A DNA stretch of 64,000 nt from Brachypodium distachyon (GCF_000005505.3 NC_016135.3:13300613-13364612); one strand, 5' to 3'; shown: positions 31,573 to 42,935, numbered from the stretch's first letter. Made by a program: numbers and translations. Notes: generated by a model not told the origin, from the letters alone.

Positions 31573-34500
31573 TCAGACAATACTCGGAACATCTCCAGCC
31601 CAGTTGCAAACTGCTCGGGGCCATCGAGTTCTAATACAGTCCACTAGCGGCGCATGCTGAGAAGTCTGAACAGGTGGAGCAAGAGAAAGAACACTGTCAT
31701 CCTTGCTGCCGCTGGTCGATGAGCTTACTACATCAGCTAGATATTCATCCTGACTCCACCTAGGTGGGACACTGACATTTAACCTGCATATCCTGGGTCT
31801 TTGTATTGGACTTGAGCCTCCTGTGCTTGAATTCCCATTCAGCACAGACTTGGCGATTCCATTAAAGTGGTACATAGTGAATTGCTTCTTACCCATAAGG
31901 CCAGTTGGATCCTTCATGCCTCCAGCCCGTTTATCCAACTGTAGTAGTGCCTGCCAGAATTCACTCCATACTATAATACCCGCATTACAGAGATCCTCAA
32001 GCTTATCAGGAGGAAAATTTATGTCAGTATCCCTGAGAACTTGTTGGAATCCCTCAACGCTAATAAAGCCTCCACCTCCACTTTGATCTTGAGCATCAAA
32101 TGCCCTCCTAATTTTGGATTCCCGCTCTTCCAGCTCATTCTCCTCTTGGACGTTGGGATTTAGAGCAAAAAGGACAGTGTAGTGACTTTCACTTCCCACC
32201 ACCCATATAGGCCATTTTGGGCATTTCAGGTACTGACCAACCTTGCACAAATTTAGTGATTCCAGAAGGGTAAGGAAACCAACTTCCACATCATTTGGAA
32301 TGCCTTTCAGAGACATGCCACCACCAAGGTCCATCTTACCATCAAATACATTTGGAACAGCCTCTCCGCAAAGCAATAAATTCACAATTTCCTGCAAAAG
32401 ATCACATTATTTACATAAGAAGTTGTGATATAAAATTGTTACTAATATAAACAGGCAGCACTAGGGCATTAATTTTGGTTCAATATTGTAGTTCCTAAGT
32501 GAATTCAGTACTGCATTGCAAGAGTAGGCACAGTGTGAACTGCTAAGGTACGGTTGCGCTAAATACTGCAGTATATGAAGATGCTATCTTATACCTGTGA
32601 AGCATGCCCAAATGGAGCTGTGACCAATGGTTGGCTTGGATCATCCCTGTCTGTTTGGATAAGTTCCTGAATTAAAAAATGAATTTTCAAATACAACTTT
32701 AAATTTACAATGTATTTAGTCAAACAGAACATAATGCAGCAAAAAGGTACACAGCTAAACATGGATAGAGACATACCAATCCCCGTGAGAGTAGAGAAGA
32801 GATGAGAAATAAAATGGCTCCCAGTCGACTTTCGAATAGAGGAATGTTTGCCAGAAGCATGTTGAATGCATCCTTCCTCGAGGTAAATGTACATACTCTA
32901 AGAACTTTCTGGAAATCCATTGCTGATTCAACAGAAAGGCCTTCCAAAGTGGGATCAATTTTCTGCAGAAATTTCATAAGAAAATTACTGGCATGTTGTA
33001 CATGGAAGTATAACAGCCTCAAAATATCTCATAGCCTATAAGTACCTGCTTGCTATCAGATCCACTTACTCCACGATTGACACCTCCAACGATAGCCACA
33101 ACAGCCTTTTTCCCAGCTCCACATAAAAAAAGAATTTCCACCATAGCATGAACCAATGCTCTAATAAACACGAAAGAATAAATTAACAGTCATTTGAATA
33201 ACAAGAATATTAAGTACACTGATGTCTTGGTGTAGCTAATAAAAAAAGACTGAGCTTAAACTCAAACGGTTGATCTTTCATATCAGCTGCTAGTTCTTTA
33301 TTTTTCATCATTAAGAACAGTGGCTCATAAGAATAATTGAATAGATAAATGATCCCAAGGCAACACTAGCATCACTGTCATTTTTTAGAAGCAAAAGAAA
33401 GTACCTCTTCTTTCCATCCTCAGTTAGGGAAGAAAAATCATCCCTGGCAGCAAAAGAACTCTGATAAAAGCGTCTTTGTCCCAAAGCATATGATGGATCA
33501 CTGACCTCTGGATTATCCAAGTTATCAGAGAAAAACAAAATATATTTGAGGACATATGCCTGCAAAAGAAAATCATAAGTTGACATGAGAAATGTTTAGC
33601 TTGCTGAGAGCAGAAACAATTTCACAGCAGATAAAAAAAGAAATAGTTAATAGTGCGATAAATCAAAAAATAAGATTTAAACTCATATCAAACTAAGCTT
33701 ATACAAACAAAAGGTAGAAATTAGATAAGCTCATCTTCAAAAACTGTTTCTGTTAAATTTAATGTAACAGCAGAATGCTCTAGCCTATCTCTTACTAAGA
33801 GAAGTCTATTCAGACTTATCGTCGTCAAAGACAGGGGTTTGTTCTCACAATAATTTATGTGAAAAATCAGGAAATAAGATTTAAAATCAGATAAAGGTGA
33901 GCGCATATAAAAGAAAGTAGATTGGGAAGCTACAGATTTGAACTTTTCGCTGCAAAATTTAGAGTAACAGCAGAATGCTCCAACCTATCACATACTAAGA
34001 CATTTAATGGTGTTCATTAATATTGACATTTGACAATGTTCAGTTCAGGAAGTCCAACTGAAATGATCCAGTTACTGTAGCCCAGTTAGCAGGATGGGAA
34101 GTTTTCTTCTTTTTTGAGGGAGACAGGATGGGAAGTTAGGTCGCTGCAGCAACAAGAATGGTTTCATAATACTCCCTCCTTTTTCACAAAGCATGGCGTA
34201 TTAGTCCTGTGCACTTATACCAAGGAGGCTTCTTGCTCACGTATCCTGGACTAATTTGCCCCTGATATCAGCTTGGGCAGACGCGCTATGGAATTAATCA
34301 CCACATGCAGCCGCTGCAGTAATACTCGTCCTGGCCAGTGCGCGTGCAGTTGGGCACTCCATGTGCAGCACGTCCCTTGGGCCCATGCACTGCAAGCTTC
34401 CATTCTTTTCCACGAACAGAGGAAGATCTAGAAGCAGCCAGCGTTGAACATGGAGGAGGATTGGTTACTGTTCATGGCGTCAGCCATGAAGGCAAAGGGA

Positions 34501-37500
34501 CCATGGGCGGTGGAGAAGCAGAAGGATCTGAAACTGCACATGACGCCATGGTATGTTGCGCCGGGCACACGGGCACAGTACTCTTTGCATCTCCAGCCAA
34601 GGGCGCCGTGTCCCTCTTGGCGTCTCCGGCACACCCAGCATCGTAGGACGCGGGTTTTAAGATACACCAACCAACTATACCAAAAAAAACCCGATCTGAT
34701 ATAGATATACTTAACACGCCCGTTCACATCCGATGTGGATGTGGAAATAAATAATAACTCCCCTCACGCCCAACGTGGGCGTGGATAATATAATTGGGAA
34801 AATGCGGGGACTGAGACTTGAACCAAAGATCTCAGCTCTGATACCATGTTAAGATATAGTAACCAACCATCTATCCCAAAAGACCGATCTGTGAAGAGGA
34901 AATATGATATACTTAACAGCAGGCACGCAACCTTGCCGGCAGCAATAACGCCAAACTCGGGCTCGCTGGACGTGGGTGTGCCAGGTGTGGCTGCAGCAGA
35001 GGCAACCTCGAGAGCCATGGACAAACTGGGGGACGAAACGACAACGCCAGCCACCGACAAGCTAGCGGCAGCAAAAACGCCAGCCAAGGGCGCCATGAAG
35101 ATATTGACGGCCATGCAGACCAAGGAGAAGAAGAAAGCTTCGAAACAAGTAAACCATTGGAAGAAGCAGGAAGAGAAAGGAAAGAAGGAAATTAAGAGAA
35201 AAAAGGAGGAAGACGATGCCGTGATAGCGAACAGAAAGGAGAGATTTTCTCTCGTGCGCATTAACATGTGCATGCGGAAGAAGAGTAGAGTGTCGGCCAT
35301 GCGTTTTTTGAGAGAGAGATTTCAGGAGATGGGGGGAAGGCAGCCGTTCAAGAGGCTAAGCAGGGGCAATATCGGGAGATCATTGACAATAAACGTTGTG
35401 CGCCATTCTTTGAGAAAAAAGGGAGGAAATTTTATGCGCCATGCTTTGTGAAAAGGAGGGAGTAGATCATAAATGTAGCAACTTAGGCCTTTCCCAATGC
35501 TCCTACGTGATGCCGTCTCCTAATCATTCACGTCAGCATTTTGTCTACATGGCACATAGTTAATGAGGAAAGAGAAGGAAACCTCTCTTATGCCAGATAC
35601 AGTCTCCTTCACGCAAACCAATACAAAGACATTAAATCCATCTCCCAAATCTATCAAATAACAACTATTTTAGATACAACACTAAGATACAATGCATTGG
35701 GGCAGTGGCGGACCCAGGTTTTCAAAATTGGGTGAAAAAATAGTGTATTTTCAACATTGGGTGGGGCAAATACACTACAATTTATTATTTTCTCTAATTT
35801 TTTTAGATTTTTTTACTTATGATAAAAGGATTTTCAAATTTATTGGGTGGGGCGGACCCCGCCCAATCACCCGGCTGGGTCCGCCCCTGCATTGGGGAGG
35901 TTGTATCTTAACACTAGTGACGCACTCGGAGACAATTTAATTGGGAGAAGCCTTATGTGTCAGCTAAAGAAGTAGCGGACAGTACAGACAGAGTGGACAA
36001 TGAAGGCAAGAAAATATGGAGAACTTCTCTAGACACTAGAGTTACCCAAAACAAGGAATCACAATTATATAAAGTGAGGAAGATGCACCTGTACTGTAGC
36101 TAAGACACCACAAGGACCACCTTCATGCTGTACTAGCCCCATAGTTGTTTCTGGGTCCGAGCTAAATCTGCATGCATTTTAACAGTAATTAGACGAAAGC
36201 AGATTATTTGTATAGCATTCAGTTGTGCGATGAAACGCATTATATGGCCAATGTTATGTTATCTCCAGGAATGCATTTACTTTAAATGGAATATGCATGC
36301 AAATGCCTGTTAATTGTCCTCAGCAGGTCTGGAAAGTTTTACTCCACTTAAGAACTAGAGCTTGCCAGCGACCAGAGTGACAAACAAATTAATCAATAGC
36401 AGCTTCTTGTGTTTCCTAAGGACGTTTTATGAAATGGTTCTGTGTCTCGTCAGTAGTCAGTCAGCATGTTAAACAGATTAACTCAGAGGACCATTCTATC
36501 AAAGGCATACTTAACACTTATGTGTTAAATCAGTTAACTTATGCAAACTAAAAATCCTCTTTGGTCAATGGGGAGTGAAGACATGGAAGCCAACTTCGAT
36601 CAAGAGGAACAAAAACTGTTCGATAAAGTCAATGCTAGCAAGTTTAGATGGAAAAGGATGCTCATTTCCCCTTCCTGAATGTTTTTCCCAACTTATCTAC
36701 TTGTGAGTTTTCCTGTAGAGTCTATCTTTCTACAATTATACTACTTGAATCTTGTTGACCCTCTCCTTGTTTTACTTTCTTTCCTCTATTTAACCTTAAC
36801 ACCGTCAATCATTATATGCCCTATTTGCTCTAAAATCATTATATGCCCTACAAAACAAATCAAAACCTTTTATGCCCCTAAGCCCACATGTCACAGACGC
36901 AGGGTGTGTTTCCAACGTTGCAGGGCCATATACAAGGATTTAACCCTGAGACCCTTCCACCATAAAACTATTCTTTCTCAACCAATCATCAATGCCGATT
37001 TACGGAAGATAATGTATCAACTTATAACGCCAGAAGCTCTGCTGCTCTTATTTTCACAGATACCACTAACAAAGTTTCAACAACGTAAATACCAGTGAGA
37101 GATGACGACTTCTGTTTAATATTTACTTCAAATTTTGGAAATCATAAACTGTCCAAAATTTAACCAAGTCCAACCAGTAACAAGTCGAAACGAGTTTTCA
37201 TAAGCCGGCAGGAAGCAGGCCAGGCACCAGAAACTGAACCTCAGTCACGTCCTCCTAACATCCAACTTTGACAAGCTTCCACCATATCGTAAACAGATCT
37301 CAAATCAGAAATGTACTAGACATGACAGACAAACAAAACAAGGCCATCAATCCAAATTTCCGTAACAGAAACTCCAACAATGAATAGAAAGCTTCTCGCA
37401 ATCGCCTCGGAAAATGGGGACATGCTACCCTTATTAAGTTATAAATACCTTAAAGAGAACTAGTAAAGGAAAAGCATCACTAAGCTCAGCTTGGGTGCTC

Positions 37501-38500
37501 ATCCCAGCAAGGTATGCTGGCTGTCCACCAGGGTTCGATCCTCGATGGTCGCATTCTGGTGTCTTACTTTGCAAAAATTAATATATGTATCTATACTGTC
37601 GGAATGCAATCGCGCATCTCTTACAGTTTAAAGTAAAAAAAAAGTCTACATGCACAGCATCTATTCTGCCACAAGAATAGGAAAATTACGGGCCTTAAAG
37701 TATAAGCATAAAGATTTTATGAACGACCAGCAGTCGCGGTCTCCATATACACTATGGCAATGTCTCGTTTATACGCTAGTCGCTACACTTGATTATAGTT
37801 AAGCACATCCACGCGTCATCACTCGTGCCTTTCAGAACTATAAATTGCCAACAACGTAAATACCAGCCTCATAAACACGCATCTAAAATTAGTTTTTAGA
37901 TGCCCATTCGGCCAACCCCATGCCTTTCAGAACTATAAATGAGTCCGCTTTTGCTGCGGACTGTCGAAAACAGAAGTACCCGAAAAGGGCTCACCTGATA
38001 CCCTGATTGCTCCACTGCGCCAGCACTGCCTTTGAAACCCTGCTCCCAAACACCATGGTCCAAAGCTTCTCAGCAATGTTCGGAGGTAACTCCTCCCCTT
38101 TCTCCTCCTCTTCCACCTCCACTTCCGCCTCCTTGGGTTCCTCCATAGGTACCACGGTTAGTTCCGACTCCACCTTTACGTCCTCCTGCGGGGAGGGCGT
38201 TTGCTCCGCCACCACGGCGGGTGGCGGTGGCGGCGCTACCACGACGGTGGCGGGCGAGGCGAAGGAACGACGGCGCTTCTCGGCGGCGGCGGCCATGAGC
38301 TCTCGCTGCTTGCGGCGCGCCTCTGCCTCCGGCGACTCCCCGGCGGTCGACGGGGGTTTGCTGCGCTTGGGCTCCGGCTGCGCCGGCGGCGAACCGTGCA
38401 GGCTCATGCGGAGCGCCATCTGGAGCTCCTCATCCTCATCCCGATCCCCCATTGGAGCAACTCCGCCGAACCCTGGCCAGATCGATCCGGCCCCAGACAC
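31573..38500 (-). CDS. MINDY-3/FAM188-type deubiquitinase
   Basis: Seven exons on the minus strand: 38500-37995, 36167-36089, 33559-33405, 33160-33046, 32962-32777, 32666-32595, 32391-31573. All borders are GT-AG and the joined frame is 643 aa. Residues 21-35 form a ubiquitin-interacting-motif-like helix (DEDEELQMALRMSLH). A low-complexity Pro/Glu linker follows, then LWTMVFGSRVSKAVLAQW. The catalytic block QHEGGPCGVLATVQ puts the nucleophile at Cys188, and ESHYTVLF puts the catalytic His at about 441. A segment near 468-500 (FDAQDQSGGGGFISVEGFQQ) resembles the EF-hand insert of MINDY-3. The family cleaves ubiquitin chains, with K48 preference known for MINDY members. The cysteine exon is only 79 nt and sits between introns of 2.5 and 1.8 kb full of transposons. 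Confidence 0.93.
34104..34123 (-). mobile_element. Ultra-short TPRT-like insertion (20 bp)
   Basis: A 20-bp segment whose minus strand starts TCTCCCTCAAAAAAG lies between two perfect 14-bp repeats CAGGATGGGAAGTT (34090-34103 and 34124-34137), in MINDY3 intron 2. Confidence 0.65.
34172..35462. mobile_element. Oversized Stowaway/Mariner-type TIR element with cargo
   Basis: Ends CTCCCTCCTTTTTCACAAAG and its inverted partner CTTTGTGAAAAGGAGGGAG are flanked by TA at 34170-34171 and 35463-35464. At 1291 bp it is far longer than usual Stowaway MITEs. Inside are a nested 264-bp LTR element and an open, Lys/Glu-rich coding-looking stretch (about 35000-35330, for example MKILTAMQTKEKKKASKQVN) that I do not recognise. 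A second partial copy of the right end (GCGCCATTCTTTGAG...) lies at 35400-35430. No transposase motif is visible. Confidence 0.7.
34655..34918 (-). mobile_element. SMART/TRIM-type miniature LTR retrotransposon
   Basis: On the minus strand: LTR 34918-34847 (72 bp, TGTTAAGTATATC...ATATCTTAACA), then immediately the tRNA-Met primer-binding site TGGTATCAGAGC (34846-34835), about 118 bp of further non-coding internal DNA, and the second LTR 34716-34655 (62 bp, 9-11 bp indel, last bases decayed). The flanks GCGGG (34650-34654) and GCAGG (34919-34923) fit a 5-bp target duplication with one change. At 264 bp it fits the smallest class of LTR elements in grasses. Confidence 0.85.
35703..35889. mobile_element. 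hAT-type MITE
   Basis: TIRs CAGTGGCGGACCCAG / CAGGGGCGGACCCAG (inverted) and a perfect 8-bp target duplication CATTGGGG (35695-35702, 35890-35897). The target itself (GGCCTTTCCCAATGC at 35486 ... GCATTGGGGAGG) looks like the end of an older MITE, so this may be a nested insertion in MINDY3 intron 2. Confidence 0.9.
37478..37600 (+). mobile_element. tRNA-derived SINE-like sequence
   Basis: TAAGCTCAGCTTGGG resembles a pol III A box and GGTTCGATCC (37532-37541) is a near-consensus B box about 45 bp downstream, followed by non-tRNA sequence. No cloverleaf can be completed, so it is not a tRNA gene. No target duplication was found. It lies in MINDY3 intron 1. Confidence 0.4.
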
Positions 38501-39393
38501 AAACCCTAGGGGGGCAAACCCCTCGCCCCCGGTCAGAGGCTTCGAGCTAATGAGGGAAAGCGGGCAGCTGTTGTTGGAATTTGGGTGTGTCGCATCGGGA
38601 TCCGAGAAGTGGCGGCGGCTCAGGAGGCCGAGACAGTCGTTGTATTTGTAGGGGCGCCGTCGCGACGGCGATGCGACGGGGAGGTGGATGTTTGTGTCAG
38701 AAACGGAAGTACGCTCCTAGCCTCCTGGGGACTGCTCTGTGCACTGCTCGCCTGCAGCTCACGCGGGTGGTTTGCTAGAGCACCCCATGACCTGTGGGGC
38801 CGAGATAGATTGTGGCCCAGTTGTCATTACCTAATGGTAGTTGCACTGGTTGTAGCTAGTAGAACGGCGCGAGAGTTAGGTTCCTTGCTTTGGAGTTTGG
38901 ACAGTTTGAGGAGGAATTTACGAGAGTGGCCCCGACCCCAACGCTTGACGATCTCGTGAGATCGGTCTCCATCGTTGGTCTACGGCTCCATGCTAGGAGC
39001 CATTCCCTTCTGGCCGAATTCAATTTCTAGGGTTAAGGGCTTTTTCAAATAAAAGATGAACTAAAAAACACGAACAAAAGAAACACGGAAATAAAATGTT
39101 ACAGTATGATATGTTAAATCCTACCGGAACTGAAAACATGAGAATAAAAGAATGCAGAAATTTGTATTGGAGATTGTCACGGACGCAAAGAGTTTTGTTT
39201 CTGCATGTCCAACTTCTCTTTGATTTGCATAATTTTAAAAACATAGAAGCAGGAAAAACACATAAATATGATAGGGACGCATGTGCAAAACATATTGTTC
39301 AAAATGTAGGAATTTATAAATTTTATAAAGTTGAAGCTCACTAAATGCATTTAATTTAGCAAACTAAACATGCAGGCTATCCACATCAGCATT
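38501..39393. other. MINDY3 5' UTR/promoter and intergenic DNA
   Basis: 38501-38800 is GC-rich and is the likely leader and promoter of the minus-strand MINDY3 gene. 38800-39393 shows no gene. Confidence 0.4.
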
Positions 39394-39405
39394 CTCTCAA
39401 AAAAA
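39394..39405 (+). mobile_element. Ultra-short TPRT-like insertion (12 bp)
   Basis: CTCTCAAAAAAA lies between TCCACATCAGCATT (39380-39393) and TCCACGTCAGCATT (39406-39419), 13 of 14 identical. Confidence 0.6.
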
Positions 39406-39841
39406 TCCACGTCAGCATTTATATCTAATTTTTAATTTCTAAACCACGTCACCGCTTTTCGTACGAGTAACCATACAACGTCGTCCCGAACTCCCGTTCC
39501 CGCACGAGGCTTCGCTAGAATCACGAATCTACCAAGTTCATAGCCCACCCAAGAAATCTGGCCCAAGTTTCCAGCCCACCACGTCCACCAGACCGTTCTC
39601 ATGGGCCTTCCAGCATGTACCTTTTATTCTCCCAGACTCCTCTTCTTCTCTACCGAATGTTCATTTACTTCCCACATTCATCGGCAGCATCTAATCCGTC
39701 GCCACGCCGGATGCTCTCCCGAACCGACGAAGGGAGTTGATGAGTCGTGTTCCACTGTTCCCTTTAAAGGCCTACCCCCTCCTCCTCTGTCATTGCCCCG
39801 TCCCTAGGGTTCGCCCGTCGCCTCGCCTGCGCCGTCGCCGT

Positions 39842-40068
39842 GATGCCCCAGCCTCAACAGGCGACGTGGGGCACCATCCCGTCGTCCATGCCGCCGCTGC
39901 AGCACTGTGTGCCCCCTCAGCAGCACCAGGCGCCTCACTCGCCGTAGATGTGGGACCAGGTGCCTCCGCCCCAGCAGGCCGTTGCGTACGGGCAGGTGCA
40001 TGTCCGCCTCCCCAGGCCGCCTTCTACGGTGCGCCGGCGGCCCCTGCACTGGCAATGGCATTGAGGAG
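39842..40068 (+). pseudogene. Relic of an RBP45/47-type RNA-binding protein N-terminus
   Basis: ATG 39842 opens MPQPQQATWGTIPSSMPPLQ, then a TAG at about 39946 and then MWDQVPPPQQAVAYGQ. One frame over, ACPPPQAAFYGAPAAP follows. Gln/Pro/Tyr-rich leaders with MWGQ.PPPQ..YGQ and YYGAP are typical of plant UBP1/RBP45 proteins before their first RRM. No RRM follows. A stop and a frame change mark it as decayed. The identity rests on low-complexity sequence, so it is moderate at best. Confidence 0.4.
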
Positions 40069-40547
40069 GCAAATGGGGATGGTGACAAGCCACCATTAAC
40101 ACCATCGCTTATATGAGCACCTGGTGAGTTTCCGCAGTCCTCGACTCGATTTTACACGCTAGAGTGGTTTCTGATATAAGCGATGGTGTTCCTAGTGGAT
40201 AGGCTGCAATTTCAGTGTGTTTGATGCAATCATCAATCAACCCTACGATTGCTATTGGGGTTACGCATGTTTGATGCAATTTTACTATCGTGCCTAGGAT
40301 TAGCAGGATTCACAAGTTCAAGCTGGTGGATTCAACAATGTTGTGCTCCATTTATTTCTACTGCACGTCTCTGTAGGCCGTAGCTTCTTGACTCTCATGC
40401 TTGGTGTTTCCATTAGTACACAAGACCTATATTTTTTCGTTGCTGCTACTCATATGTCGCAGGAGATATTGACTACAAATACGAGAACATCACATGTTCA
40501 TGTATCATTTTTAATGTACTTCAGAAATTGAGGTTAGTACCTTCAAT
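40069..40547. other. Intergenic, no gene seen
   Basis: No supportable coding sequence. AT-rich with a short duplicated stretch around 40200-40290. Confidence 0.3.
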
Positions 40548-40562
40548 TTCATCTGTTCTTTT

Positions 40563-40577
40563 TCTTCGCAAAAAAAG
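40563..40577 (+). mobile_element. Ultra-short TPRT-like insertion (15 bp)
   Basis: TCTTCGCAAAAAAAG lies between two perfect 15-bp repeats TTCATCTGTTCTTTT (40548-40562 and 40578-40592). Its head TCTTCGC is identical to the insertion at 5625. Confidence 0.72.
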
Positions 40578-40907
40578 TTCATCTGTTCTTTTCACTGAAA
40601 CTTATATTCTTTTCATCTTCGTTACTCTGATTCAGCTTACCATAGTTGAGAATGTTTTAAAAAACATTTGACGGAAAAGAAAATTTAAATTTCAGAAAGC
40701 TAAAACATTGAAATTTTGCGGCGTATTTTTTTAGCAGTCGAACATTGCTTCATATTTGAGGTCCTGCTAATTTTCTATCTTGCAGATGTAAATGTGCAGA
40801 TAATGATATTCCCATGAGAGTAAATTTTCTAATTTGACACTTATTAGCCGACTTTTACCATAGCTGATTGCCAATGTCTCAGGCTGCAATAAGTTTCTGA
40901 ACTGTGG

Positions 40908-41224
40908 TCTCTACTAGGTGAGAGCAAAAATCAAGTTGTCACACCCATGACCAAAGAAGAAAGCTACATGTGAGTTAAGCTGGTGATGATGTGCATACCA
41001 TAATCTAACGACAAATGAAATTTGGAGTTCAAACATATATCCGAAGGACGGCTAAAGTTTATGTGAACATGTTCCAATGAAGGATTTCATTTCCATTCTG
41101 AATTGTAAGCATTCATAGGTTTCAAACCCACTACACGGCAATACTAAATTTATGTTAGAGTGTCATGCAATGGACTTTCTTTTAACCATGCTTTTCCGCA
41201 GCAACGCGCGGGGAATTCATCTAG
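40908..41224 (+). mobile_element. Small Helitron-like element
   Basis: The 3' end CCGCAGCAACGCGCGGGG...CATCTAG followed by T is the classic Helitron terminus (GC-rich stem, CTAG end). A TCTCTACTA sequence at 40908-40916 matches the grass Helitron 5' end and gives a 317-bp non-autonomous element. The base before it is G rather than A, so the 5' end is less certain than the 3' end. Confidence 0.6.
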
Positions 41225-41231
41225 TTTTATA

Positions 41232-42152
41232 TACTTTGGGCCCCATTCGGGGCTCCTCCATCCCGCCAAATCCAAGCGCCCTGAATTCCGCGAGCCAAAT
41301 CAGGAGCCAGACGTTGTGTTTGGCACGAAACTCCAGATCCTAGTTTTCTTTATGTGGTTGGCTATGTTGGTGGGAGGGTAGACGTGTGGTTTGTAGAGGC
41401 GTGGTTGATGACGAGGCAGTGGAAGACATCGCTGGGGGTTGAAGACGAGGTTGCGAAGTGTGTCGCCTGGGGTGAAGATGTGGAACCCTAATGCCGAGTA
41501 GGAAGAAGATATCGACATGAGCTCGAATCCGACCTGAATCGTCGGCGAAGGGCGGCGGCGACCTAGCGGCACTAGGGTTAGCTCAAACTTGTGGAAAGAG
41601 GAACGAGGTGGAGCGAACAATAATAATCAGGCCAGATGGTGTAAGTGGTGGCAATTAAAGAGGCTAACGAACAAAAGTAATGTCTGTCCATTCTCTCGCC
41701 TGTTGAAAACTAAAACTCCAAACCGGTGTCTATGAAAAAATGGCCCACGTGCACGATTGCTGTGTGGATTTGATTCCACGGGAGTATTTGTTGGGCCCGT
41801 TTCGTCCAATCCGCCATAGAGAGTTGGGTGGCGAAGGGCCAAATGTGTCCTTGGTGTATGATTCGCAAAAATAAATAAATAACACAGGAGCCATGATAAA
41901 CATGGTGAAATGAAGATGTCAAATTACAAATTATCATGTCATTAAATAAATTATTTCGTCCTTGGAATAAAGGAAACAAAAAAGATGTCTCGCTGGATTG
42001 TAGGAAATCTGCATTTTTCTTGAAATTGTGAACAAAGGAAAATTTATGTTCCTTTCCTTCGCTCAATTCCTTTGAATCCAACGGATGAATAGTGTCATCC
42101 AAAGAAAAATTCCCTATTTATATGGTCTTACTATGAATCAAATAGACCCTAA
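41232..42152. repeat. Repeat-like region, possible PIF/Harbinger MITE remnant
   Basis: GGGCCCCATTCGGGGCTCC on the left and ATCAAATAGACCCTAA on the right are reminiscent of grass Tourist-like element ends, with CAAAGGAATT-type subterminal sequence. I could not match the termini cleanly. Open frames inside have no family resemblance. Confidence 0.28.
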
Positions 42153-42612
42153 TCTCTTGCAAAGATATGCAACGGGTTATGAAAATATTCCATAAGAATC
42201 TGAGGGTTCACTCGTTCGAACCAAATGGTCTATACGAGGGGAAAAAACTACGGACTAGCATCCTAAATAAATCCATTAGAAATTCTTCAATTCGAATAGA
42301 TCTTAACATGACGATGTCCAATCAACATAGATTTTTGGCACTCAGGCTCCTCGCATGACTTTATCTCGGTCATCCATTTGGGCATGCGATCAGTTAATGT
42401 TGACCCAATACTAGGTATAGTATAGTGGTTATACCGGGCTATTTGCGATGATGTTCCCGGCCAATTCAAAACAATTTGAGATGGTACAAGTCCAGGCCCA
42501 TCCCGACCCAGGTCGTGAAATATCCCCAAAGGCATGCCCAATCAAGATCGCTTGTTTCGTCTCAAACAACTAAACTCACACCGTCTCAACATTTACACAT
42601 GACGCTACACTA
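42153..42612. other. Intergenic, no gene seen
   Basis: No coding or transposon signal that I can support. Confidence 0.3.
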
Positions 42613-42620
42613 ATACGGAG

Positions 42621-42798
42621 CAGTGGCGGAGGCACAACCCAGGCCAGCCTGGGCCTTGGCCCCCCCCTAAGATTTGGCGTTTTTAGTTAAGCCCCTATAT
42701 AATCTTTGTGATTTCATCCTATAAACTTCACATTTGTATGCTTTGACCCTCCGTAATAAATCATTCCTTTTATTCTGGTCCTTCCGACTCCGCCATTG
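42621..42798. mobile_element. hAT-type MITE
   Basis: TIRs CAGTGGCGGAG / CTCCGCCATTG (inverted, one mismatch) and a perfect 8-bp target duplication ATACGGAG (42613-42620 and 42799-42806). 178 bp, non-coding. Confidence 0.92.
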
Positions 42799-42920
42799 AT
42801 ACGGAGTATGATCAAACGTCTTCCAAGTACTCCAAACATAGACCTGTCTGACACTCCTCAAGTTCATGGATCGATACCGAGTGCACACTGGCACTAGCAT
42901 GTCCCGTCAGGAAATCTGCT

Positions 42921-42935
42921 TTTTTGTTTGAGAGG
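42921..42935 (-). mobile_element. Ultra-short TPRT-like insertion (15 bp)
   Basis: The minus strand reads CCTCTCAAACAAAAA, between two perfect 15-bp repeats GTCAGGAAATCTGCT (42906-42920 and 42936-42950). It is 500 bp upstream of the SEC5 start. Confidence 0.68.

Noticed and set aside
37826..37940. 20-bp direct repeat TGCCTTTCAGAACTATAAAT at 37826 and 37921
   Set aside because: The intervening 75 bp has neither poly(A) nor TIRs, so an insertion origin cannot be argued; could be a simple local duplication.
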